Of a stretch of DNA of 9,890 bases, positions 1 to 5,791 are shown piece by piece. Source of the stretch: Bacillota bacterium (GTDB lineage: Bacteria > Bacillota_I > Bacilli_A > Acholeplasmatales > UBA5453); contig JAEZHT010000065.1 in NCBI GenBank assembly GCA_023436805.1, positions 1-9,890 on the forward strand. Reading direction: 5' to 3'. The position numbers and the translations under genes are program-made. Position 1 is the stretch's first letter; every line of letters starts with the position of its first letter. The notes beneath the pieces were generated by a model that did no database searches, had not been told where the DNA came from, and saw only the letters and a program-made list of their open reading frames with translations.

Positions 1-462
1 CAAACAGGATTTACCACAGGTACTGACTATCAGTCAACTATTACTACTGGTCCAAGCGGACAGCAATGGAAATTTTATTATGGAACCCCAACCACCACTG
101 ACGCAATTACTGGTACGATTTCAGTTCAAATGCGATGGTACACTACAGCTACAAGTAATTTAGGATATGCACAAACTGAATTTAATTTATCAAAAGTTAC
201 TAAGGTTACATTCAATGCTAAATCCACAAATAACTTAAGATTGAACGTTTTAATTTCAAATGATAACGGAAGTACATGGGTGGCAAGCGAACAATTTACC
301 TTGACCACAACAGCTACTTTATATACTTACAATATACCAGCACTATATCAAAATGATAATATTAGAGTGCGTTTTTCATTAACATATAGTACTGCACCTG
401 CATCAACATCGAGATTAACTATAGATGATGTTTCAGTATATGGCTTAGTATTAAACCCGTAA
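1..462 (+). CDS. Surface/secreted multidomain nuclease, 5' fragment before frameshift (partial)
   Basis: This frame is open from the first base of the window and stops at TAA 460-462, so the true start lies to the left. The 153 visible residues are rich in Thr, Ser and Asn and have the alternating pattern of a beta-sandwich. They end in the sequence LTIDDVSVYGL, which is typical of the last strand of jelly-roll or 'choice-of-anchor' style domains in secreted proteins. The reading continues naturally into the next frame (LNP then VTPPTDT), so this and the endonuclease segment are almost certainly one original protein. No membrane segment or catalytic motif is visible here. The role is probably ligand or surface binding for an exported enzyme; that is an inference from domain type only. 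The specific domain family was not identified. Confidence 0.6.
   Translation, partial: QTGFTTGTDYQSTITTGPSGQQWKFYYGTPTTTDAITGTISVQMRWYTTATSNLGYAQTEFNLSKVTKVTFNAKSTNNLRLNVLISNDNGSTWVASEQFTLTTTATLYTYNIPALYQNDNIRVRFSLTYSTAPASTSRLTIDDVSVYGLVLNP
448..462 (+). other. Frameshift junction (-1) inside the secreted nuclease gene
   Basis: The upstream frame reads V-L-N-P-stop and the downstream frame reads V-T-P-P-T-D-T-I-A-P. Joining them at the G of 459 gives a seamless linker into the Ig-like domain. The shift equals loss of one base, most simply from the CCC run at 456-458. As an alternative, the Pro tRNA on CCG (457-459), stalled before UAA, could slip back to CCC (456-458), but no canonical X XXY YYZ heptamer is present. 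The sequence alone cannot tell a sequencing error, a real mutation and recoding apart. Confidence 0.75.
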
Positions 463-1388
463 CACCCCCTACAGACACTATAGCTCCAGTTATAACAATC
501 TCAAATGATGCTGTTTATAACTATACTGTAGGGGATACCTGGAGTACATCAACTGCACTGTCATGGTGTAGTGCAACCGACAATGTCGATGGACCAGTCT
601 TCTGTGAACTCAATGATTCTCAAGTAGACACCTCACAAGCGGGAACATATACAATTATATACACAGCAGAAGATAGTAGTAACAACTTAGCTACACTCCA
701 GAAAACCATCACAGTTTCAGAAGTATCTAGCAGCGGTTTAACCATGACCGGTTACTATTCATCGGCTAGTGGATTAACTGATAGCGCATTGATTCAACAA
801 TTAAGAAGCATATTAACAAGCACATATTCGGGTAAGAATTACGACTATGCAGGTAGTGGAAATGCATTATGGGATACCGATAAAGATCCAAATAATTCTA
901 GTAATTTGATTGAATTCTATACAGGTCAATCAAGAGCTGGTATTTGGGATAAAGGTAAAACTTATAATAGAGAACATGTATGGCCACAGTCATTATTAGG
1001 TGTAAGTGCGGGTGGAATAAATGCTGCTTCAGACTTACACAATCTTAAGCCAGCCGATTCATCTATTAATTCTACGAGAGGCAATAAGTTCTATGATTGG
1101 ACATTAACCACTATTTCATATTATCCAACTAGAACTGAAATACATGGTGACATCGCTAGAATGCTGTTCTATATGGTGATTATGTATGATCAATATTCAT
1201 TGGTCAATACCACACCATCCACCAATCAAATGGCGAAATTAAGTACACTATTACAGTGGCACTTCAATGACCCAGTGGATACGTTTGAAATGCGTCGTAA
1301 CGACCGCATTCAATTCCATCAAGGTAATAGAAACCCATTCATCGATTACCCAGAACTCATCAATTATCTCAATATTGGTGCTGCTTAA
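459..1388 (+). CDS. Ig-like domain plus endonuclease I (EndA/NucM-type) domain, 3' part of frameshifted gene
   Basis: This frame opens at about 459 with a Thr/Pro linker. A bacterial Ig-like (DUF5011-type) domain follows at about 471-717, from APVITIS through a typical AGTYTIIYTAEDSSNN ending. The endonuclease I domain (Pfam Endonuclease_1) lies at about 735-1385. Its signatures are REHVWPQS (969-992), SDLHNLKPAD, the N-x-x-RGN element, HGDIARMLFYM, LLQWHFNDPVD and QGNRNPFIDYP. These define the His-metal (beta-beta-alpha) non-specific nuclease family, in which the His of REHVWP is catalytic and Mg2+ is bound nearby. In the family such enzymes are exported and degrade DNA or RNA outside the cell. 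The only ATG in this frame, at 744, falls at the domain border without a ribosome binding site or signal peptide, so the segment is not an independent gene. It is expressed only if the frameshift is an error or is recoded. Family assignment is very sure; functional status is not. Confidence 0.88.
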   Translation, partial: VTPPTDTIAPVITISNDAVYNYTVGDTWSTSTALSWCSATDNVDGPVFCELNDSQVDTSQAGTYTIIYTAEDSSNNLATLQKTITVSEVSSSGLTMTGYYSSASGLTDSALIQQLRSILTSTYSGKNYDYAGSGNALWDTDKDPNNSSNLIEFYTGQSRAGIWDKGKTYNREHVWPQSLLGVSAGGINAASDLHNLKPADSSINSTRGNKFYDWTLTTISYYPTRTEIHGDIARMLFYMVIMYDQYSLVNTTPSTNQMAKLSTLLQWHFNDPVDTFEMRRNDRIQFHQGNRNPFIDYPELINYLNIGAA

Positions 1389-1401
1389 CAACAAAATAAT
1401 T

Positions 1402-1436
1402 AAGGCACATACCAATTTGGCGTGTGCCTTCTTATT
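1402..1436 (+). terminator. Intrinsic terminator after the nuclease gene
   Basis: An 8-bp perfect stem, AAGGCACA (1402-1409) with TGTGCCTT (1423-1430), encloses a 13-nt loop that can itself pair CCAA with TTGG. An imperfect T-rich tail follows. It starts 13 nt after the stop at 1386-1388. Confidence 0.8.
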
Positions 1437-1445
1437 TAATTGTGG

Positions 1446-1451
1446 TATTAT
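1446..1451 (+). promoter_or_regulatory. Possible -10 box for the lipoprotein gene
   Basis: TATTAT stands 7 nt before the AAAGGAG ribosome binding site (1459-1465). No good -35 is seen; the upstream terminator occupies that space. Support comes from the same close spacing at most other genes in the window. Confidence 0.35.
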
Positions 1452-1473
1452 AAAAAACAAAGGAGTGATTATT

Positions 1474-2508
1474 ATAAGAAAACTCTTCGTATTTATACCC
1501 ATCCTTTTACTGATATTGATGGGTTGTAGTAACCAATCCCAATTAGAACCCCCTACCAATTTTAGATATGAAGCTGGGTTTTTATACTGGACTGAAATCA
1601 AAGGTGCGGAACACTATGTGCTTGAAATCAACGGAACCAATAAACTCGCATACAACAATAAGTTCGAATTAAAAGATTATGGTACAGGCAACTATTCTGC
1701 GAGAATAGCGAGTTTTTCTAAAGGGAAACTCTCGTCATTCACCCCACATATTCAGTTTCAATTGATTCAATCCGAAAGTTTGACCGGACTCACCATCACT
1801 AAAAATACCATTACTTGGGACAACATCCCAAATCTTGGTTACCTAGTTACGATTACAGATAGTATTACTCATCAAATCATAGTGACTCAACCTATGTTCC
1901 AAAATAGTTACAATTACTCAGGTCTTGAAGATGGCTTATATGACATTGAAATCAAAGCTTTACTCGATACCACTCTAATCACTTCAACCACGATCCGTTT
2001 TGAAAAAGGACGCTTCACGTACATACGTAGCGCGGGTTTAATATTAGACCAAGACAACATCATATCGTTAAATATCAATAATCAAGCATTGGTCTTGGAT
2101 GAAGACTATAGTGTAGATGAATTTGGAATCATCATTGAATCCGATTGGATCGATGCGTTAGAGGATGGGTTTGTTTTGAAGACCACAGAAGATGAAACCA
2201 CCGTTTATCGTTATGTAGAGATTAAAACAATTGGTATTCCAGCCATTGTTTCATCCAGTAACGCCACCTATCAAGGAATAGACTTGGTTTTCACCTTCGA
2301 TTTAAAAGGCGGGACTTTCCAAGGTTTAGGTGGGAACAACATCGCCTTTGAAGACTACACCTTTAACAACAACACCTTGACGATTTATGCTTCCTATATC
2401 GATGAAGTGATTGCTTTAGATACGAGTAGAAAGATGCTTATTCTAACGTATGTCTTACAAAATGACCCACATGTGGTCATTGGATACTTATTTATTTCTA
2501 TACCATAA
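1474..2508 (+). CDS. Lipoprotein with Fn3-like and X2-like domains (apparent ATA start)
   Basis: A short N-terminal MRKLF stretch, a hydrophobic core and the lipobox LMGC (Cys18, codon 1525-1527) mark a lipoprotein that would be anchored on the outer face of the membrane. The mature part shows two Fn3-like beta modules (about residues 25-98 and 99-178). Two regions then resemble X2-like carbohydrate-binding Ig modules (about 190-250 and 265-340), judging by the paired DEDYSVDEFGIIIESDWID and FEDYTFNNNTLTIYASYID segments. No catalytic motif is seen, so a binding or adhesion role is the cautious reading. The frame extends upstream into the nuclease gene, but the ribosome binding site AAAGGAG (1459-1465) fixes the start nearby. 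ATA at 1474 has the ideal 8-nt spacing, ATT 1471 has 5 nt, and GTG 1465 overlaps the ribosome binding site. The gene follows the nuclease gene after a terminator, so it is probably transcribed on its own. Confidence 0.82.
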   Translation: MRKLFVFIPILLLILMGCSNQSQLEPPTNFRYEAGFLYWTEIKGAEHYVLEINGTNKLAYNNKFELKDYGTGNYSARIASFSKGKLSSFTPHIQFQLIQSESLTGLTITKNTITWDNIPNLGYLVTITDSITHQIIVTQPMFQNSYNYSGLEDGLYDIEIKALLDTTLITSTTIRFEKGRFTYIRSAGLILDQDNIISLNINNQALVLDEDYSVDEFGIIIESDWIDALEDGFVLKTTEDETTVYRYVEIKTIGIPAIVSSSNATYQGIDLVFTFDLKGGTFQGLGGNNIAFEDYTFNNNTLTIYASYIDEVIALDTSRKMLILTYVLQNDPHVVIGYLFISIP

Positions 2509-2537
2509 ACAGTCGATGTTCGACTGTTTTCTTTTTT
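2507..2537 (+). terminator. Intrinsic terminator of the lipoprotein gene
   Basis: A perfect 10-bp stem, AAACAGTCGA (2507-2516) with TCGACTGTTT (2520-2529), closes a 3-nt loop and is followed by a T-rich tail. The stem begins inside the TAA stop codon. Confidence 0.9.
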
Positions 2538-2594
2538 ATTTCAAAAATTAACAAAAAAAGTAATCAAAAAGATATAGATTTTTATATATATGGG

Positions 2595-2600
2595 TATAAT
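2595..2600 (+). promoter_or_regulatory. -10 box of the GGDEF-EAL gene
   Basis: A perfect TATAAT lies 8 nt upstream of the purine-rich ribosome binding site AAGGCGG (2609-2615). No convincing -35 was found 16-18 nt upstream, where the sequence is simply A/T-rich. Confidence 0.55.
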
Positions 2601-2623
2601 ATAACTATAAGGCGGACATCCCC

Positions 2624-4264
2624 ATGGAGAATGACAAAGACATGCGAAAACAATTGACACCGTTCGAACAAGCCTTTAAAACCACACCACTAAGAAGCAC
2701 ATTGGAAATCATTGGTCTTTACTTAGTGTTGGGTATTTTATGGATTTTCTTTTCAGACATGGCACTTAAACTCCTCGTTAGAGACCCTCAAAGGGTCGAA
2801 GAACTCCAGTTGGTTAAGGGTCTGTTTTATGTCGCTGTAACTGGGTATATCTTCTATATTATTGTTAAAAAAAGAATGGATACCTACTACAACATCATGA
2901 ATCATTTAAATGAAACGATGTTGGAACTCAAACAAACCAATCAAGCCATGAAATCATTGGAACATGAATTGGAAGAAATGGCTTATTATGATTCCTTAAC
3001 GGGTTTATACACCAGAAACATGCTCATTAAAAAGATCGATGAACACATCGAAAAACACCCCAATGAATTATTGGGTATTGTGTTTATAGACATCGATGAT
3101 TTTTCCAACATCAATGAGATTAAAGGCCACACGGTGGGCGATGAACTCATCGTACTCATATCGAAAGAATTGAAAGTGAGTGCCAACTTACCCCATTTGG
3201 TGGGTCGTATTGGTGGCGATGGCTTTATCCTATTACTTAAAAATTTCAGCAGTAAAGAAAAAATGCTTGAAATCATCAGAAATAACTTCAACCGCTTGAA
3301 ACGTTCATTCATATTAGACCACGAAGAGTTTTTCATCACTGTTTCGGTAGGTGTTTGTACGTACCCACAAGATGGTAATACCACACAAATGTTACTATCC
3401 AATGTCGACTTAGCCTTAGGTAAAGCGAAATCTTTAGGTAAAAACCAAATGGTGATTTACGATGAACGTTATCACCATGACATGAAAAAACAAATTGAAA
3501 TATCCAATTTGTTGTATCAGGCGGTTAGAAACAAAGAATTCAAAGTCTATTATCAACCAATTGTGAAATCAGAAACCGGTAAAGCGTCTAAAGTAGAAGC
3601 CTTGATCCGTTGGCATAACCCGATTAAAGGTAACATCCCACCGCTTGATTTCATTGAAATCTCTGAAAAAACCGGACACATCAAAGAAATCACCTATTTT
3701 GTCATTAAGGAATCGATTCAACAATTGAAGATTTGGGACCAAATGGGCATCGATTTGGTGGTTTCCATCAACTTATCCGCTAGAGTATTAAATGATCCAA
3801 ACTTCTTAAATGACATTAAAGTTTTATTGGAAAAATTCGATGGTGATCCAACTCGATTGATTCTAGAAATCACAGAATCTGCGGTACTCACCCACATCGA
3901 TGAATCGATTACCACTTTGTTGGCACTCAAGAAGCTGGGGTTCTCAGTAGCACTAGATGACTTTGGTACAGGGTATTCATCCTTAACATACCTACAAAGA
4001 CTACCGATCGATATCATCAAGATTGACCGTAGCTTCATCAGAAACATCCAATCGAAAGACCATGTCGTACCTTTATTGAAATTCATGATCGATGTCGCCC
4101 ATGAACTTAACCTCAAAGTGGTTTGTGAAGGCATTGAAGAAGCCTACGAACAAGAAGCGACCATTCAACATGGGTCGGATTACCTACAAGGCTTTTATTA
4201 CGCAAGACCCAACACAGCAGACTTATTAGACAATAATTTATTAAAGAAAAAAGCACAAAAATAA
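2624..4264 (+). CDS. Membrane GGDEF-EAL protein, probable c-di-GMP phosphodiesterase with degenerate GGDEF
   Basis: This 546-residue protein has two membrane helices (about 27-50 and 63-82), a coiled-coil linker (about 88-120), a GGDEF domain (about 121-285) and an EAL domain (about 292-535). The GGDEF part keeps DSLTGLYTR, the FIDIDDF block and GHTVGDEL. The signature loop, however, reads RIGGDGF (195-201), with Gly in place of the second acidic residue, and no RxxD inhibitory site precedes it. The EAL part has the residues expected of an active enzyme: EAL (325-327), NLS (383-385), EITES (415-419), DDFGTGYSS (445-453), K466 in IKIDRSF, the CEGIE glutamate and QGFYYARP. The likely activity is hydrolysis of c-di-GMP to pGpG at the inner membrane face, with the GGDEF domain inactive or serving as a GTP sensor; that is an inference from the motifs. 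The start at ATG 2624 is favoured by AAGGCGG 8 nt upstream; ATG 2642 is an alternative. The signal it responds to is unknown, as there is no recognisable extracellular sensor beyond the short loop. Confidence 0.93.
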   Translation: MENDKDMRKQLTPFEQAFKTTPLRSTLEIIGLYLVLGILWIFFSDMALKLLVRDPQRVEELQLVKGLFYVAVTGYIFYIIVKKRMDTYYNIMNHLNETMLELKQTNQAMKSLEHELEEMAYYDSLTGLYTRNMLIKKIDEHIEKHPNELLGIVFIDIDDFSNINEIKGHTVGDELIVLISKELKVSANLPHLVGRIGGDGFILLLKNFSSKEKMLEIIRNNFNRLKRSFILDHEEFFITVSVGVCTYPQDGNTTQMLLSNVDLALGKAKSLGKNQMVIYDERYHHDMKKQIEISNLLYQAVRNKEFKVYYQPIVKSETGKASKVEALIRWHNPIKGNIPPLDFIEISEKTGHIKEITYFVIKESIQQLKIWDQMGIDLVVSINLSARVLNDPNFLNDIKVLLEKFDGDPTRLILEITESAVLTHIDESITTLLALKKLGFSVALDDFGTGYSSLTYLQRLPIDIIKIDRSFIRNIQSKDHVVPLLKFMIDVAHELNLKVVCEGIEEAYEQEATIQHGSDYLQGFYYARPNTADLLDNNLLKKKAQK

Positions 4265-4275
4265 TGTGCTTTTTT
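4247..4275. terminator. Bidirectional terminator shared by two convergent genes
   Basis: An 11-bp perfect stem, AAAAAAGCACA (4247-4257) with TGTGCTTTTTT (4265-4275), gives a U-tract on both strands. It overlaps the last codons and stop of the GGDEF-EAL gene (4262-4264) and part of the stop of the opposing zinc-ribbon gene (4274-4276). One hairpin thus serves both genes with only 9 nt between the two stop codons. Confidence 0.88.
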
Positions 4276-4855
4276 AATTAAAATAGAGGTTTACATCGGG
4301 TACAGCAATCATTGTGGTAAAGAACATATAAGAGAATTTGACTTTGACCGCGTCATATACTTCAAGTTCAGATACCGGGGTTGAGATGATCAATCGAGCA
4401 CGGAATATACCATAGGCATATTCGACTGCCCAACTGTGGTCTTTATTTCCACTGATTTCCAACGTCTTATCGTCGTTCGAGAGGATGATGGATTTAATCT
4501 CTAGCGAGGTTCGGTTCATATCGATCCCATCGATCTGAACATCGATGTAGGTTTGTCCTTCATGCGTATAGATTTCTACGGTTGATATATAATCCGTAGG
4601 GTCTACCGCACGCATCGAACCATAGATGCTATTGATCATGACAAACCCGAAGGTAACCAAGATGATGATGAATGTGAATATCCAAAAACGTCTCACGCGT
4701 CTTTTATGTAACACTTCATGGCGGTATTTAATTTCTTCATGGATGGCTTCTTTAGGCGTCAGTTTCGGCTGAATATCCGAACCACACGACCAACACACCG
4801 GTGCGTCAGGCTTGTTCAGCTTACCGCACTTTTTACATTCAATGGGTTTACTCAT
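4274..4855 (-). CDS. Zinc-ribbon single-pass membrane protein of unknown function
   Basis: The 193-residue product starts with a zinc ribbon of the form C7-x2-C10 and C21-x2-C24. A charged linker rich in Lys, Arg and His follows (about 31-56), then one membrane helix (about 57-75, FWIFTFIIILVTFGF) and a beta-rich C-terminal region of about 115 residues. The basic linker before the helix suggests that the ribbon is cytoplasmic and the C-terminal domain faces outside. This architecture recurs in uncharacterised low-GC bacterial proteins; no enzymatic motif is visible and I do not recognise the C-terminal domain. The start ATG is supported by GGGGTGAG immediately upstream (4862-4869 on the minus strand). 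A possible -10, TATGAT, lies at 4880-4885. The MerR gene upstream on the same strand ends in its own terminator, so cotranscription with it is unlikely. Confidence 0.8.
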   Translation of the reverse strand: MSKPIECKKCGKLNKPDAPVCWSCGSDIQPKLTPKEAIHEEIKYRHEVLHKRRVRRFWIFTFIIILVTFGFVMINSIYGSMRAVDPTDYISTVEIYTHEGQTYIDVQIDGIDMNRTSLEIKSIILSNDDKTLEISGNKDHSWAVEYAYGIFRARLIISTPVSELEVYDAVKVKFSYMFFTTMIAVPDVNLYFN

Positions 4856-4905
4856 CGTTTACTCACCCCAGATTATTTTATCATAATTGATTGTCTTGTA
4901 GAAGG

Positions 4906-4930
4906 AAAAAAATCCATCAAGCGATGGATT
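4906..4930 (-). terminator. Intrinsic terminator overlapping the end of the MerR gene
   Basis: Read on the minus strand, AATCCATC and GATGGATT form a perfect 8-bp stem (4923-4930 with 4911-4918) around a GCTT loop, followed by a run of T. The stem contains the last codons and the TGA stop (4917-4919) of the MerR gene. Confidence 0.88.
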
Positions 4931-5672
4931 TCTTTACTGAATCATATAGCAGTTGTGCAAAACCAGGTTTAACATCGTCATAATGCTTTTTGAAACGCTC
5001 ATCATCTAAATACATTTGACAGATGTTTAAGTGTGCTGTTTGGTCATAATAGCCCCACGCCATTGAAAGCCAATCCTTATGGTGTGTGTAGGCTTCATGC
5101 ATATGGATGGTCTTGGTTTCACCTGTACTGGTTGAGGCTTTCTCCAACGCTTCAAAGAGTTTCTTTTCAAGTAGACCGAAGCGTTCAAAATCCGCTTCAC
5201 TCATGTTAGAAAATGCCTTTCTACTTTTTTGGTAGGCTGCTTCGCCATACTTTTCAATGACCTCTTGTTTATAAGACTTGTCATTCTTTTCAAGGAGGTC
5301 TTGTTTGAATCCTTTAAACTTGTCTCTATCTTTCATGGGTTCATCCCGCCTTTTCGAGTCGATGGTGAGTGTGAGGTTGGAAATGATCAAATCGAGCTTT
5401 TCTCTTTTTTCATAGAGTGCCCCTAAATGCGTTTCATATAAAGACAACAAATCGGCTTTGGGGTCATCTAGAATACCCTTGATCGTTTGTAGGTCAATAT
5501 CGAACGCAGTTAGAAACAAAATCGTTTGAATTCTATCCAAATCGGTTGAATCGTAGAAGCGATAATTCGCTTGGTTTCTTTTGGAAGAAATGAGTCCTTT
5601 TTCTTCATAAAAGCGTAAAGCCCGTTTGGAGAGTCCTGTCAATTTTGAAACATCATCCAATGTATAGTTCAT
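4917..5672 (-). CDS. MerR-family regulator with TipAS-type ligand-binding domain
   Basis: This 251-residue regulator begins with the MerR winged helix (residues 1-70: YTLDDVSKLTGLSKRALRFY, then EKGLISSKRN and YRFYDSTDLDRIQ). The dimerising coiled coil (about 75-105) and a C-terminal TipAS-type domain (about 120-250) follow, the latter with HHKDWLSMAWGYYD, LNICQMYLDDERFKKHYD and PGFAQLLYDSV. Relatives are Streptomyces TipAL, Bacillus Mta and Caulobacter SkgA. Members activate promoters with overlong spacers on binding hydrophobic ligands or antibiotics, and often switch on efflux. The only Cys, C218, lies in the part of the fold where TipAL carries its thiopeptide-reactive Cys; exact equivalence needs an alignment. 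The gene probably regulates itself, since its promoter has a 19-bp spacer with a dyad. No efflux pump adjoins it. The divergent neighbour is an aminopeptidase with a different promoter type. The start codon has a GGTGGTG ribosome binding site 5 nt upstream. Confidence 0.92.
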   Translation of the reverse strand: MNYTLDDVSKLTGLSKRALRFYEEKGLISSKRNQANYRFYDSTDLDRIQTILFLTAFDIDLQTIKGILDDPKADLLSLYETHLGALYEKREKLDLIISNLTLTIDSKRRDEPMKDRDKFKGFKQDLLEKNDKSYKQEVIEKYGEAAYQKSRKAFSNMSEADFERFGLLEKKLFEALEKASTSTGETKTIHMHEAYTHHKDWLSMAWGYYDQTAHLNICQMYLDDERFKKHYDDVKPGFAQLLYDSVKKSIA

Positions 5673-5690
5673 GTTTTCACCACCAATTAC

Positions 5691-5721
5691 ATTATAAACC
5701 TTAACGTTACGTTAATGTCAA
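5691..5721 (-). promoter_or_regulatory. MerR-type autoregulated promoter (19-bp spacer)
   Basis: On the minus strand the -35 is a perfect TTGACA (5716-5721) and the -10 a perfect TATAAT (5691-5696). They are separated by 19 nt (5697-5715) instead of the usual 17. This over-long spacer, filled by an inverted repeat, is the hallmark of promoters that MerR-family activators remodel. It points directly at the MerR gene starting at 5672. Confidence 0.9.
5698..5718. promoter_or_regulatory. MerR operator dyad
   Basis: TTAACG (5701-5706) and CGTTAA (5710-5715) are perfect inverted repeats around a TTA spacer. After one mismatch the dyad extends by two further pairs, AC at 5698-5699 with GT at 5717-5718. 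It sits within the spacer of the MerR promoter, the expected binding place for its dimer. Confidence 0.85.
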
Positions 5722-5740
5722 ATATATTTTAACATACTAT

Positions 5741-5767
5741 TTGTTTTTTGTCTAATTGTGTTATAAT
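5741..5767 (+). promoter_or_regulatory. Aminopeptidase promoter, extended -10
   Basis: TATAAT at 5762-5767 is preceded by TG at 5759-5760, giving an extended -10. The -35 is weak, best read as TTGTTT at 5741-5746 with a 15-nt spacer. The ribosome binding site AAGGAG (5775-5780) follows 7 nt after the -10. The MerR operator lies upstream of this promoter, so any MerR effect here would be indirect. Confidence 0.65.
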
Positions 5768-5791
5768 TAGCAACAAGGAGAGAATAAAATT

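Noticed and set aside
744..746. ATG 744 as an independent start of the endonuclease gene
   Set aside because: No ribosome binding site or promoter precedes it and the protein would lack an export signal, while the same frame continues upstream through a complete Ig-like domain.
1267..1473. Upstream extension of the lipoprotein reading frame to ATG 1267, overlapping the nuclease gene
   Set aside because: It would bury the signal peptide about 70 residues inside the protein and run through a terminator; the ribosome binding site at 1459-1465 places the start later.
2986..3402. Long open frame on the minus strand inside the GGDEF-EAL gene (and a second one at 3718-4134)
   Set aside because: Both are antisense to a conserved coding region, have no ribosome binding site and give proteins without recognisable features; they are codon-bias shadows.
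4718..4972. Plus-strand open frame across the zinc-ribbon gene start and the spacer
   Set aside because: It is antisense to a zinc-ribbon coding region and to the MerR terminator, with no ribosome binding site.
5698..5718. Inverted repeat as a terminator or transposon end
   Set aside because: It has no T-tract and no repeat partner, and fits precisely in the 19-bp spacer of a promoter, so an operator explains it better.
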